A stretch of 64,000 nt of DNA. Origin: Allobosea lathyri. Its GTDB lineage: Bacteria > Pseudomonadota > Alphaproteobacteria > Rhizobiales > Beijerinckiaceae. Below the pieces are notes generated by a model, which was not told the DNA's origin, ran no database searches, and saw only the letters and a program-made list of their open reading frames with translations. Location of the stretch: assembly GCF_900108245.1 (NCBI RefSeq), contig NZ_FNUY01000001.1:682001-746000 (forward strand). Reading direction: 5' to 3'. Positions 7,525-16,361 of the stretch are shown here, piece after piece. The position numbers and the translations under genes are program-made. The first letter of the stretch is position 1. The number at the start of each line of letters is the position of its first letter.

Positions 7525-9024
7525 TCATTCGGTGAAGACCTCGTCGCGCTTCTTGTTGATCGACGGCAACAGCGCGATCACGAGGATGGCGACGGCGACG
7601 ACGAGCAGCCCGGCCGAGATCGGCCTCTCCAGGAAGGTCATGAACGACCCACGCGAGATGATCAGCGCCTGACGCAGCTTCTCTTCCATCAGCTTGCCGA
7701 GCACGAAGCCGAGCAGCATCGGCGCGGGTTCGAAGCCGAGCTTGATCAGGAGATAGCCGAACAGGCCGAACATCGCTGTAAAGGCAACATCGACCGGCTG
7801 GTTGTTCACCGAGTAGATGCCGATGCAGCAGAAGATCAGGATCGACGGGAACATCAGGCGGTAGGGAACCTGCAGCAGCTTCACCCAGACGCCGACCAGC
7901 GGCAGGTTGATGACCAGCAGCATCAGGTTGCCGATCCACATCGAGGCGATCATGCCCCAGAACAGTTCCGGGTTCTTGGTCATGACCTGCGGGCCGGGAA
8001 TGATGCCGTGAATGGTCATGGCGCCGACCATCAGCGCCATCACGGCGTTGGGGGGAATGCCCAGCGTCAGCAGCGGGATGAAGGCGGTCTGCGCGCCGGC
8101 ATTATTGGCCGATTCCGGCCCGGCAACGCCTTCGATCGCGCCCTTGCCGAAGCGGGACGGATCCTTGGCGAGCTTCTTCTCGAGCGTGTAGCTCGCGAAG
8201 GGGCCGAGCACCGCGCCATTGCCCGGCAGAATGCCGAGGATGCCGCCGAGCAAGGTGCCACGCAGCACGGGCTTGATCGACTGCTTGATGTCATCCCAGC
8301 CGGGCAGGAGCCGGCCGATCTTGGCGCGGACGACATCGCGCGTCTCGGTGTTCTCGAGATTGCGCAGCACTTCCGCAAAGCCGAACACGCCCATCGCCAG
8401 CACGGCGAAGTCGATGCCGTCGGCCAGAGGCGGAAAGCCCATGGTCATGCGTTCCTGGCCGGTCTCCAGATCGGTCCCGACCGTCGAGAGCAGCAGGCCC
8501 AGCATGATCATGCAGAAGGCCTTGAGGATCGAGCCGCGCGCCAGCACGACGGCAAAACAGAGACCCATCACCATCAGCGAGAAATATTCAGCCGGCCCGA
8601 ACAGCAGGGCGAGCTTGGTCAGCGGCGCGCCGAGCGCGGCGATGAAGAGGGTGGCGACGCAGCCGGCGAAGAACGAGCCGAGCGCGGCGGTGCCCAGCGC
8701 AACGCCGGCCCGACCCTGCTTGGCCATCTGGTGGCCGTCCAGCGTGGTGACGACCGAGGTCGCCTCGCCGGGGATGTTGACGAGGATGGCCGTGGTGGAG
8801 CCACCATACTGAGCGCCGTAATAGATGCCGGCGAGCATGATGAGCGCGCCCACCGGATCGAGCCCGAAGGTGATCGGCAGCAGGATGGCGATGGTTGCGA
8901 TGGGGCCGACGCCGGGCAGCACGCCGATCAGCGTGCCCACCAGACAGCCCGCAAAGCAGAGCGCAAGGTTCTGCAGCGACAGCGCGACGCCGAAGCCGAG
9001 GGAGAGATTGGAGAACATATCCAT
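7525..9024 (-). CDS. tctA: Tripartite tricarboxylate transporter large permease subunit
   Basis: The 499-residue polytopic protein carries the TctA hallmarks [37 protein letters not shown] and [13 protein letters not shown], and about 12 membrane helices. It forms the inner-membrane channel with TctB and takes substrate from the TctC receptor. The open frame runs further upstream, but the family start [11 protein letters not shown] at 9024 is preferred, 5 nt downstream of the tctB stop. The spacing implies co-translation with tctB. Confidence 0.93.
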   Translation of the reverse strand: MDMFSNLSLGFGVALSLQNLALCFAGCLVGTLIGVLPGVGPIATIAILLPITFGLDPVGALIMLAGIYYGAQYGGSTTAILVNIPGEATSVVTTLDGHQMAKQGRAGVALGTAALGSFFAGCVATLFIAALGAPLTKLALLFGPAEYFSLMVMGLCFAVVLARGSILKAFCMIMLGLLLSTVGTDLETGQERMTMGFPPLADGIDFAVLAMGVFGFAEVLRNLENTETRDVVRAKIGRLLPGWDDIKQSIKPVLRGTLLGGILGILPGNGAVLGPFASYTLEKKLAKDPSRFGKGAIEGVAGPESANNAGAQTAFIPLLTLGIPPNAVMALMVGAMTIHGIIPGPQVMTKNPELFWGMIASMWIGNLMLLVINLPLVGVWVKLLQVPYRLMFPSILIFCCIGIYSVNNQPVDVAFTAMFGLFGYLLIKLGFEPAPMLLGFVLGKLMEEKLRQALIISRGSFMTFLERPISAGLLVVAVAILVIALLPSINKKRDEVFTE

Positions 9025-9029
9025 GGTGC

Positions 9030-9548
9030 TCAGATTCCCAACAGCCAGGGGGCGAGCGGAATTGGCAGCGACAGCGCGTATTTGAACAGCAGCGCGCAGG
9101 CCGTGCTCATGACGACCGCGAAGATCACGAGTTCCTTCGGCTTCAGATCGTCGGCTGCGAGCCCCGAAATCAGAATCACGAGCGGCCCGGCAACGGCGAG
9201 GCCAAGCTGCGGGACGTGGATCGGTCCAAGATCGAAGCCGCGAATGCACAAAGCGAAGACGCAGGCCGCGCCGAGCACGAAGAACACGCCGCGCCAGGAC
9301 CAGCCCGACAGCTTCTCGCCGTGAAAGCGCAAGGAGGAGATGACGAGGAGCGCGCCGAGCGCCGCGCAGATCGCCGCGAAGGATTTGGGCAGCATGCCCG
9401 GCCCAAGCTGGCGCAGCGTGCCCATCGGCAGTTCATAGGACATCACGAAGGCAATGCCCGCGAGCAGGATCATGAACAGTCCTGCGGCCAGGTCCTGGGA
9501 CGAGCGCACGCGTAGACCCTGCGCTCGTTCGATTTGGTTCAAACTCAT
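9030..9548 (-). CDS. tctB: Tripartite tricarboxylate transporter small permease subunit
   Basis: The 172-residue protein has four predicted membrane helices (around residues 20-38, 78-98, 110-130 and 140-165) and the TctB pattern LPMGTLRQLGPGMLPKSFA after the first helix. It partners TctA in the inner membrane. GGAGGAG lies 4 nt before the ATG. It starts 18 nt after the LysR gene and ends 5 nt before tctA, so all four genes form one unit. Confidence 0.88.
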   Translation of the reverse strand: MSLNQIERAQGLRVRSSQDLAAGLFMILLAGIAFVMSYELPMGTLRQLGPGMLPKSFAAICAALGALLVISSLRFHGEKLSGWSWRGVFFVLGAACVFALCIRGFDLGPIHVPQLGLAVAGPLVILISGLAADDLKPKELVIFAVVMSTACALLFKYALSLPIPLAPWLLGI

Positions 9549-9565
9549 CAGGCTCCTCCGACTGA

Positions 9566-10537
9566 CTACCCGACGGCGCGGGCGGTCCGTTTCAGTTTCG
9601 TTGAGGGGACGGCGAACGGCAGGACATGGCGTTCGTCGATCAGGGTGACGCTTTCACGCAGGATCGCAAGAAAATCGTCGCGTGAAGCGAGCTTCTGGTG
9701 TGGACGCCAGGCGATGCCGACCAGGGCTCCCGGCGGTGGAGGGTCGAGCATCGCCCCGCGCAGGCGGCGCATCGTGACGCCGGGAAAGCTCAGCCGCGAC
9801 ACCCAGTCGGGTGCGAGCGCCATGCCAAGCCCCGCCGCTACGGCAGACATCATAGCTGGCTTCTCGGTGGCTTCGATGATGACGTTGGGCACGGCGCCGA
9901 CGCTTTCGAAATACGACATGACAAGATCGTAGGCGAAGGGCCGGATGCGCTTGGAAGGCACGACGAAGGGCTCGCCGACGAGGTCGAGCATGGTCAAGTA
10001 TTCGCGCGCGGCGAGCGGGTGCTGCTCGTTCAGCACCACGATCGGCCGTTCGACGCGCAAAACCTCGAAGGCGCAGTCGGTGGGCTTGCGGGGCGGGCGT
10101 GTCAGCGCGAGATCGAGCTTGCCGGCTTCCAGCATCTGGATCAGCGCGGCGGTCATCGCCTCGACGAATTTGATTTCGACGCCGGGATGGCGCTGGCGGA
10201 AACAGACGAGCGCTTCGGGGACGAAGCTCGACGAGGCCGCATCGATCGCGCCGACCCGCAGCACCTTGCCCGAAGCAAGCGATGCCTCACGCACGGCACG
10301 CGAGGCATGCTCCATCTTGACCAGGATGCCCTTGGCCTCTTCGAGCATGATGAGGCCGGCGCGGGTCATCGCGACCTGCCGCGTCGTGCGCGTGAACAGG
10401 CCTACGCCGAGTTCGTCCTCGAGCGCGCTGATCTGTCTGGACAAGGCTGGTGGTGCTACGCCGAGCCGCTCGGCCGCCCGGCCGAAGTGCAACTCTTCCG
10501 CCACCGCGATGAAGCACCGCAGTTGCCGAACATCCAT
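9566..10537 (-). CDS. LysR family regulator heading the tct operon
   Basis: The 323-residue protein has the N-terminal winged helix (MDVRQLRCFIAVAEELHFGRAAERLGVAPPALSRQISALE) and a C-terminal LysR effector domain from about residue 90. It lies upstream of tctBAC on the same strand, 18 nt from tctB. It therefore probably controls this uptake operon, perhaps with itself included, in response to the transported carboxylate. I chose ATG 10537 over the longer frame because LysR proteins begin at MDVRQLR and GGGGA precedes it. Confidence 0.9.
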   Translation of the reverse strand: MDVRQLRCFIAVAEELHFGRAAERLGVAPPALSRQISALEDELGVGLFTRTTRQVAMTRAGLIMLEEAKGILVKMEHASRAVREASLASGKVLRVGAIDAASSSFVPEALVCFRQRHPGVEIKFVEAMTAALIQMLEAGKLDLALTRPPRKPTDCAFEVLRVERPIVVLNEQHPLAAREYLTMLDLVGEPFVVPSKRIRPFAYDLVMSYFESVGAVPNVIIEATEKPAMMSAVAAGLGMALAPDWVSRLSFPGVTMRRLRGAMLDPPPPGALVGIAWRPHQKLASRDDFLAILRESVTLIDERHVLPFAVPSTKLKRTARAVG

Positions 10538-10689
10538 GGTGGTCCCCTGTTCCCCTCTGGCGTATCGTTTTTTACGATATCTTCCAGTCGTTCCCGTTAT
10601 GGCCAATAGCGTCTGCTGCGGATTAAGCGACCCTAGAGCAATTCATAATTTTTTGGCAATAAAGGGAAGGGCAATAAACGGCCCGGCGC

Positions 10690-11619
10690 TCAAGCTGTGC
10701 GCATGAACGTCTCCTTGCGACGGAACATCCGCCCGTCGATCAGGGCTAGGCCGGCGAAGATCGCGGCCATTCCGATGAAGTGCCGTGGCAGCAGCGCTTC
10801 GCCGAGGAGCCCCCAGCCGAGCAGGATCGCGCTGATCGGGATCAGGAAGGTGACGAGCATGACATTGGTGCCGCCGGCCCGCCGCATGATCCGGAAGAAG
10901 ATCACATAGGCCAGTGCCGTCGAGAGCAGAGCGAGCCCGACAAGGGCCAGGCCGGTTTTCATCGAAGGCATCGGCAGCAGCCAGGGCGGATGAAAGATCA
11001 GGACGAGCGGGATCGTCATCATCGTGGTGGCGCTGACCTGCCCCGTCGCAGTCACGAGCGGAGGCAGCTCCCGGAAGCGGCGACCAAAGAGACCGGCAAA
11101 TCCGTAGGAGAGCGCGGCGGCGAGGCAGGCCAGCTGTGGCAACAGGGCGCCGCCAAGTCCGCCGACCGCGTCCGGCCCCATCAATATCGCGACCCCGACG
11201 ATGCCGGCACCGACCCCGGCGAACTTGAGGCCTGTCGCCTTCTCCCCGCCGAAGAGATGAGCCACGACGACGCCAAACAGCGGTGTCGTGGCATTCAGGA
11301 TCGAGGCCAGGCCGCTTTCGATCTGCGTCTGGCCCCAGAAGATCAGGCCGAAGGGGATGAGATTGTTGATCAGCCCCATGCCGAAGAAGGCGAGCCACAT
11401 CCGGCCACCGACCGCCATCGAAAGACCGGAGACCCGTACGGCGAGGTAGAGCGCTGTGGCAGCGAGCCCGACCCGCGCCAGAACCACCGCCAGCGGCGGC
11501 AGTTCAGCGACCGCGATCTTCCCGAAGAAGAATGCGCCGCCCCACAAGACCGACAGGGCGATCAGCAAAAGCCAGTCGCTCATCGTCATGGCTGGCGGCG
11601 GCACGGAGGGGTTTGACAT
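10690..11619 (-). CDS. EamA/DMT family exporter
   Basis: The 309-residue inner-membrane protein has ten helices as two EamA repeats. The first begins near residue 14 (LLLIALSVLWGGAFFFGKIAVAEL) and the second near residue 160. The drug/metabolite transporter superfamily exports amino acids and other small metabolites; the substrate here cannot be named. It is monocistronic, separated from the LysR gene by 152 nt and from the glutathione transferase by about 90 nt. C-terminal residues after the last helix are basic (GRMFRRKET), as expected for a cytoplasmic tail. Confidence 0.88.
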   Translation of the reverse strand: MSNPSVPPPAMTMSDWLLLIALSVLWGGAFFFGKIAVAELPPLAVVLARVGLAATALYLAVRVSGLSMAVGGRMWLAFFGMGLINNLIPFGLIFWGQTQIESGLASILNATTPLFGVVVAHLFGGEKATGLKFAGVGAGIVGVAILMGPDAVGGLGGALLPQLACLAAALSYGFAGLFGRRFRELPPLVTATGQVSATTMMTIPLVLIFHPPWLLPMPSMKTGLALVGLALLSTALAYVIFFRIMRRAGGTNVMLVTFLIPISAILLGWGLLGEALLPRHFIGMAAIFAGLALIDGRMFRRKETFMRTA

Positions 11620-11710
11620 GGCGCAGAGACCTGACGTGAGCGGGCGGGGCGCCTGCCACTAGCTGGTGGCGATACGCTCCCGCGGCAGGAGCTGCCACCC
11701 GGTTCCTGTC

Positions 11711-12373
11711 TCAGGCGGGCTCGGCCTCACGGGCCTGCCACATCGCCTGGAAGGCCGGGCGTTCATGGCAGGCGGCGAGCCAGGCCTTCACATGGGGCGC
11801 GGCTTCGAAGAGCTGCGTGCCCGGCTTGGCGTAGCGGATGACCTCGGCGACGTTGATATCGGCCACGGTGAAGCGGCCGCCCATGACGAAGCCGCCGCCC
11901 TGCGCCAAGGTCTTGTCGAGCACGGCGAATGGGGCCGCCAGCGCGGCAAGTGCCGCCGTCACGAGTTCCGGCTTGCGCTTCTCGGGCGGATAGGCCGCCA
12001 GATGGTACTGCAGGTTCAGTGCGTGGGTCTCGCATTCCGTCGCCGCCCACAGCGACCACATCACGGCGAGGCCTTCTTCCTGTGCATTGGCCGGGGCGAG
12101 CGGGCCGCCATGCTTGCGTGCCAGATAGAAATTGATCGCCAGAGACTCGTGCAGATGGAAGCCGTCATCCGAAATGGCAGGGATGCGGCCATTGGGGTTC
12201 ACCTCGAGGAAATCGGGAGATCCCGTATGCAGCGGCGCGTCGGGAGCGTTGGGATCGGGCAGGCGGTAGATCTGGACGACGGGGACATGTTTGAACGGCA
12301 GTCCGAGCTCGTTGGCGAGCCAGATGGTGCGCGTGGCGCGCGAGCGGTAGCAGCCATAGATGGTGAGCGACAC
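11711..12373 (-). CDS. Glutathione S-transferase family protein
   Basis: With a GTG start at 12373 the protein has 220 residues. The N-terminal thioredoxin-like domain (SLTIYGCYRSRATRTIWLA, then NPNGRIPAI and the glutathione-contact LHESLAI) is followed by an all-helical C-terminal domain with FTVADI N-cap. It probably conjugates or reduces electrophiles in the cytosol. The frame is open to ATG 12430, which would add 19 residues encoded by a 20-nt tandem duplication. Family members begin at SLTIYG, so the GTG is preferred, though no clear ribosome site is visible for either. Start certainty is moderate. Confidence 0.85.
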   Translation of the reverse strand: MSLTIYGCYRSRATRTIWLANELGLPFKHVPVVQIYRLPDPNAPDAPLHTGSPDFLEVNPNGRIPAISDDGFHLHESLAINFYLARKHGGPLAPANAQEEGLAVMWSLWAATECETHALNLQYHLAAYPPEKRKPELVTAALAALAAPFAVLDKTLAQGGGFVMGGRFTVADINVAEVIRYAKPGTQLFEAAPHVKAWLAACHERPAFQAMWQAREAEPA

Positions 12374-12377
12374 GGGG

Positions 12378-12417
12378 CAGGTCTTTCGGCTTTGAGCCAG
12401 GTCTTTCGGCTGTGAAC
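12378..12417. repeat. 20-nt tandem duplication at the start of the GST gene
   Basis: Two adjacent 20-nt units (12378-12397 and 12398-12417) share CAGGTCTTTCGGCT and differ at three positions. The duplication lies just upstream of the GTG start at 12373 and could have altered its translation signals. Confidence 0.75.
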
Positions 12418-12550
12418 GACGTCGCGACACAGAATCCTCTGCCGCGCCGACGCACCCTAGGGGCCAGTCCGCCGGTCGCCAACCGGGGCAGCCTGCACGC
12501 CCGGAAAAAAAGTCGCGCGTCGCCCGGATGAGCCGGCAGGCCGGGCTGCC

Positions 12551-14248
12551 TCACGCGGTATCGCCATCCACGACGACGCGGTTCCTGCCGGCATCCTTGG
12601 CCAGATAGAGCGCGCGATCCGCCGCTGCGACCAGCCTCGGCCAGGCATCGGCCTCGTTCTCGATCAGGGCCGCGCCGAAGCTGGCGGTGACCTCCAGCGT
12701 CTGCCCGGTGTCGAGTTCGAACCGCGGCGATTGCAGGGTCCGCCGCAGCCGCTCGGCGATCTCCAGCGGCGGTTCGATGTCCTGTCCGAGCAGGAGGATG
12801 GCGAATTCTTCGCCGCCGAAGCGGGCGATCACATCGTCCTGCCGCAATGCGGCGCGCAATCGCGTCGCGGCCTGCTTCAGCACATCGTCTCCGGCGGCGT
12901 GGCCGAAGCTGTCGTTGATCGCCTTGAACCGGTCGATGTCGAGCAGGATGAGCCCGATTCGCGCAGGGCCGCTTCCCCGCTCGGTGAGGCGCGCAGCCAG
13001 CCTTTCCAGCGCTCCGCGATTCAGCACGCCCGTCAGCCCGTCAGTATCCGCCTGCCGCTTGAGCTGGGCTGCGAAGGTGGCGCGTTCCCGGTCCAGCGCG
13101 TTCCGGTCGATCAGCCTGCGGCGCAGGGTATCGAGCGCCTGGAACAGGCCGAGCATCTCGCCCTTCATCCCAAGGCTCGTGATCGGCTCGTCGACCTTGC
13201 CGTCGGCGAGCGCGACGATGCGGTCGCGCGCGGCGAGCAAGGGACGGAACAACAGCCTCTGGCTGGCGACGAGAAGGAGGAATTCGAGGACAAGCACGAG
13301 CGCGGTCGCGACCGTGACGGCGGTCAGCCATCCCCGTGCGGCTGCATCCTGAGCCCGCAACCGTGTGATCGTCACATCCAGGAAAACGTCGCGAAGCTGC
13401 TCCAGTGGTCCGAAATGCGGCACGATCGCATTGGTGAACTCGGCCGTGCTGAGCCCGAACCGGCCTGTATTGCCGGCGGCCAGCGTCCGTTCGAGAAGGG
13501 ACATTCCATCGCCGAAGAAGCGCGCGACGACGGCTTTGTGGGCCGCAGCCAGACGTTCGTCGCTGCTCGTGCCGGTCTGCTGCCGGGCAAGCTGCCAGAG
13601 TGCAATGACTCTTCCCCGCGTTTGCTCGAACGCCGCACGACGCTCGGTGCTGATCGGCTCGCCATGCGCGATCGGGATGACGAGATGGGAGCCCAGCCGC
13701 CCGGCATGTTCGCGCAGTTCACTCAGCATGCGTGCGACCAGGGCTCGACCGATCAATTCGGGGGCATCGGCGATCAGTTCGGTCATCGCTTTGTCGATGA
13801 GCGGCTGGGTGGCGTCGAAGACGCCGAACATGGTCTCGACCACACGCTCGATATCGGCATTGCTGCGGGCAGCGAACGGCAGTCTGGCCAGCGCATCCAC
13901 TTTCTGCCGCGCCAGCGCCAGCGAACGCTGCAAATCGTGCACGGCTTCCGCGAGCGGCTCGATCGACGCTGTTCGCGCCAATGCCAAATCGGTGGTGGCC
14001 CGAAACTGGCTCAACCGTTGGCGAGAGGGGCTTTCGGCGAGTGGCTCTTCGCCCAGGACGCTATTGGTCGGTCCGCGTTCGGCGGTAATACTATTTGCCG
14101 CGTTAATGACGTGACGGAAGGCCATCAGTTTCGCAAGGCTGTTGCGGTTGTCGTCCAGTTCTCGGTAGTAACCCGCGATGAGGGTGAGGCCGAGCGAGAG
14201 GGAACAAGCCAATATGATAACAATGGCCACCAGAAATCGGCGGTTCAA
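12551..14248 (-). CDS. Membrane-bound diguanylate cyclase with HAMP-like linker
   Basis: The 565-residue protein has an N-terminal helix (about 4-26), a ~275-residue periplasmic sensor region, a second helix (about 302-330), a HAMP-like linker and a C-terminal GGDEF domain. The active site is GGEEF at 478-482, and the inhibitory site RQDD lies at 469-472, five residues before it, so the enzyme should make cyclic di-GMP and be product inhibited. The signal sensed is unknown. It is transcribed alone; the upstream DNA is notably AT-rich. Start 14248 gives a complete first helix. Confidence 0.92.
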   Translation of the reverse strand: MNRRFLVAIVIILACSLSLGLTLIAGYYRELDDNRNSLAKLMAFRHVINAANSITAERGPTNSVLGEEPLAESPSRQRLSQFRATTDLALARTASIEPLAEAVHDLQRSLALARQKVDALARLPFAARSNADIERVVETMFGVFDATQPLIDKAMTELIADAPELIGRALVARMLSELREHAGRLGSHLVIPIAHGEPISTERRAAFEQTRGRVIALWQLARQQTGTSSDERLAAAHKAVVARFFGDGMSLLERTLAAGNTGRFGLSTAEFTNAIVPHFGPLEQLRDVFLDVTITRLRAQDAAARGWLTAVTVATALVLVLEFLLLVASQRLLFRPLLAARDRIVALADGKVDEPITSLGMKGEMLGLFQALDTLRRRLIDRNALDRERATFAAQLKRQADTDGLTGVLNRGALERLAARLTERGSGPARIGLILLDIDRFKAINDSFGHAAGDDVLKQAATRLRAALRQDDVIARFGGEEFAILLLGQDIEPPLEIAERLRRTLQSPRFELDTGQTLEVTASFGAALIENEADAWPRLVAAADRALYLAKDAGRNRVVVDGDTA

Positions 14249-14796
14249 AGTAATATGACTCGGAATAATATATCGGTTTTTATAGATTTATTGTCAAAAA
14301 TCATCTGAAGGTGAAATCCATCCAGACGGAGCGTTCAGAAAACTCTGTGGTCGGAGGTTTCCGGCGCGGCGTGGCAAATCTAGATCTGTCGATCTGTATT
14401 GCTATTGGCAGATTGGGTTCCCGCCTGCAACCAATACGTGTTGAAAAAACCGGATCGGTCGTTGCGTCATTGCCGAACCGAGCCGAGCCGAGCTGAACCG
14501 CATTGCGGCAACCGATTGGTCGGCATGGAGCACGGGCATTTTCGGCGCTAAGGAAAGCTCGCCGCGCTCGCGTTTGTGCAATGCAAATTTTATTTGACGG
14601 CAACCGCGACTGGGCGCATTGCGCTGTCGCACCGCCAGCGGTCACGCAAGCGGTCTCACAGGAAACCCGAACCCAAATGCCAACCGACAGTCCAAGCCGA
14701 CAGTCGAAGCCGTCCGCCGCCGCTCCGCGCGCCTGACCGGGTTTTCCGGCTCGCCTGCGATCGGCCCGTGACGGCCGATCGAAAAGGATAAGAGCC
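14249..14796. other. Long non-coding interval between the diguanylate cyclase and mgtE
   Basis: This 548-nt interval has no convincing gene. The first ~100 nt are AT-rich (many TAATA and TTTATAG words) and probably hold the cyclase promoter. A short GCCGA tandem occurs near 14484-14500 and a CGACAGTC(C/G)AAGCC direct repeat near 14685-14710. I looked for a magnesium-sensing leader before mgtE and could not recognise an M-box. Confidence 0.5.
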
Positions 14797-16170
14797 ATGA
14801 ATGATGTGACCGCACCACCGGCGCGGGATCTCCTCGCCACGACCCTGGCCTGCACCTTGGCGCAGGACCATGTCGCCGACATCGTCGAGACGCTGAACGA
14901 CCAGGATACGGGGACAGTCGCCAATGTCCTCCTCGACCTGCCGTTCGAGCGCGCCGTCGAGGTCCTCGATCAACCGGAGCTGGTGGAGGCGGCCGAAGCG
15001 CTGTCGCTGCTTCCCGATCAACGCGCGGCGGCGTTCCTGTCGGCCATGTCGGCCGACCGCGTCGCCGACGTGTTCCAGGATATGCGGGAGCCCGTCCGCG
15101 AACGCCTGATCGCCCAGGTCGACCACGAGACGAGGTCCGCCCTGACCCGGCTGCTGGCCTATCCCGAGCACAGCGCGGGCTCGATCATGACCACCGAATT
15201 CGTCAGCGTCCCCAACAGCTGGACGGTCGCGCAGACGCTCGACCATATCCGCCATGTCGAGCGCTCGCGCGAGACGGTCTATGCGATCTATGTGCTCTCG
15301 CCGGTCACGAAGGCGCTGGAAACCGCCGTGCCGCTGCGCCGGCTGATCAGCGGCGATCCCGAGGCGCCGGTCGCCTCGGTCGTGGCCGCGCGCAAGCCCA
15401 TCCGCGTGACGCCCGACGTCGATCGCGAGGACGTCGCCCGCCTCATCTCGAAATACAACCTGCTTGCCGTGCCGGTCGTCGACGCCAGCGAACGCGTCAT
15501 CGGCATCGTCACCGTCGACGATGTCATCGACGCGATGATCGCCGAGACGACGGAAGACGTGCAGAAGCTCGGCGGCATGGAAGCGCTGGACGAGCCCTAT
15601 AACGAGATCAGCTTCATCCGGATGATCCGCAAGCGGGCGGGCTGGCTGAGCATCCTGCTCGTCGGCGAGATGCTGACCGCGTCGGCGATGCAGTACTTCC
15701 AGGACGAGCTCGAGAAGGCGATCGTGCTGACCCTGTTCATCCCGCTGATCATGAGCTCTGGCGGCAATTCCGGCTCGCAGGCGACGTCGCTGATCATCCG
15801 GGCGCTGGCGCTGCGCGAGATCAGCCTGAAGGATTGGTGGCGGGTCGCCTTGCGGGAGCTGCCGACAGGGCTGACGCTGGGCGCAATTCTCGGCGCGATC
15901 GGCATCATGCGCATCGTGACATGGCAGAAGCTCGGCATCTTCGATTATGGCGAGCACTGGGTCCTGATCGCCGCGACGGTCGGGGCCGCGCTCCTGGGCA
16001 TCGTCACCTTCGGATCGCTGGTCGGCTCGATGCTGCCCTTCATCCTGAAGCGCCTCGGTTTCGATCCCGCGAGCGCATCGGCGCCCTTTGTCGCGACGCT
16101 GGTCGATGTCACCGGCCTCGTGATCTATTTCGGCGTCGCGGCTTTCATCCTCAGAGGCACGCTGCTTTAG
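14797..16170 (+). CDS. mgtE: Magnesium transporter MgtE
   Basis: The 457-residue protein has an MgtE_N superhelix (about 20-125), a CBS-domain pair (about 135-255, with MTTEFVSVP and GIVTVDDVIDAM) and a C-terminal five-helix channel (from about 275). It includes the signature MSSGGNSGSQATSL that lines the pore. It imports Mg2+ down the electrochemical gradient, gated by Mg2+ binding to the cytosolic domains. ATAAGAG precedes the ATG. It is a single gene followed by a palindromic repeat. Confidence 0.95.
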   Translation: MNDVTAPPARDLLATTLACTLAQDHVADIVETLNDQDTGTVANVLLDLPFERAVEVLDQPELVEAAEALSLLPDQRAAAFLSAMSADRVADVFQDMREPVRERLIAQVDHETRSALTRLLAYPEHSAGSIMTTEFVSVPNSWTVAQTLDHIRHVERSRETVYAIYVLSPVTKALETAVPLRRLISGDPEAPVASVVAARKPIRVTPDVDREDVARLISKYNLLAVPVVDASERVIGIVTVDDVIDAMIAETTEDVQKLGGMEALDEPYNEISFIRMIRKRAGWLSILLVGEMLTASAMQYFQDELEKAIVLTLFIPLIMSSGGNSGSQATSLIIRALALREISLKDWWRVALRELPTGLTLGAILGAIGIMRIVTWQKLGIFDYGEHWVLIAATVGAALLGIVTFGSLVGSMLPFILKRLGFDPASASAPFVATLVDVTGLVIYFGVAAFILRGTLL

Positions 16171-16196
16171 AGACGTCCCGTAACGCTCGGAGCCAC

Positions 16197-16301
16197 CGTC
16201 ATCCCGGACGCAGCGAAGCGGAGATCCGGAATCCATCGCAGAGCGCAGTTCCCTACGATGGATCCCGGATCTGCGCGGCTTTGCCGCTTGTCCGGGATGA
16301 C
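16197..16301. repeat. Intergenic GTCATCCCGG palindromic repeat
   Basis: CGTCATCCCGGA (16197-16208) is mirrored by TCCGGGATGACG (16290-16301), with internal GATCCGGAATCCAT and ATGGATCCCGGATC words also complementary. Related copies are at 33711-33850, 41268-41358 and 49514-49628. Confidence 0.85.
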
Positions 16302-16361
16302 GGGCTGGTTCGGGGCATGAACCTTCCCTTTGGATAGTGATGCCGGCTCGAAAAGCTGATC

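Noticed and set aside
8008-9324. Plus-strand open frame opposite tctA (438 codons)
   Set aside because: Shadow of tctA; codon pattern and composition do not fit a protein.
14249-14796. Magnesium (M-box) riboswitch upstream of mgtE
   Set aside because: The interval is long enough, but I could not recognise the conserved M-box core or a terminator before mgtE.
14301-14924. Minus-strand open frame overlapping the mgtE upstream region
   Set aside because: No ribosome site, no motif, and it overlaps the 5' end of mgtE.
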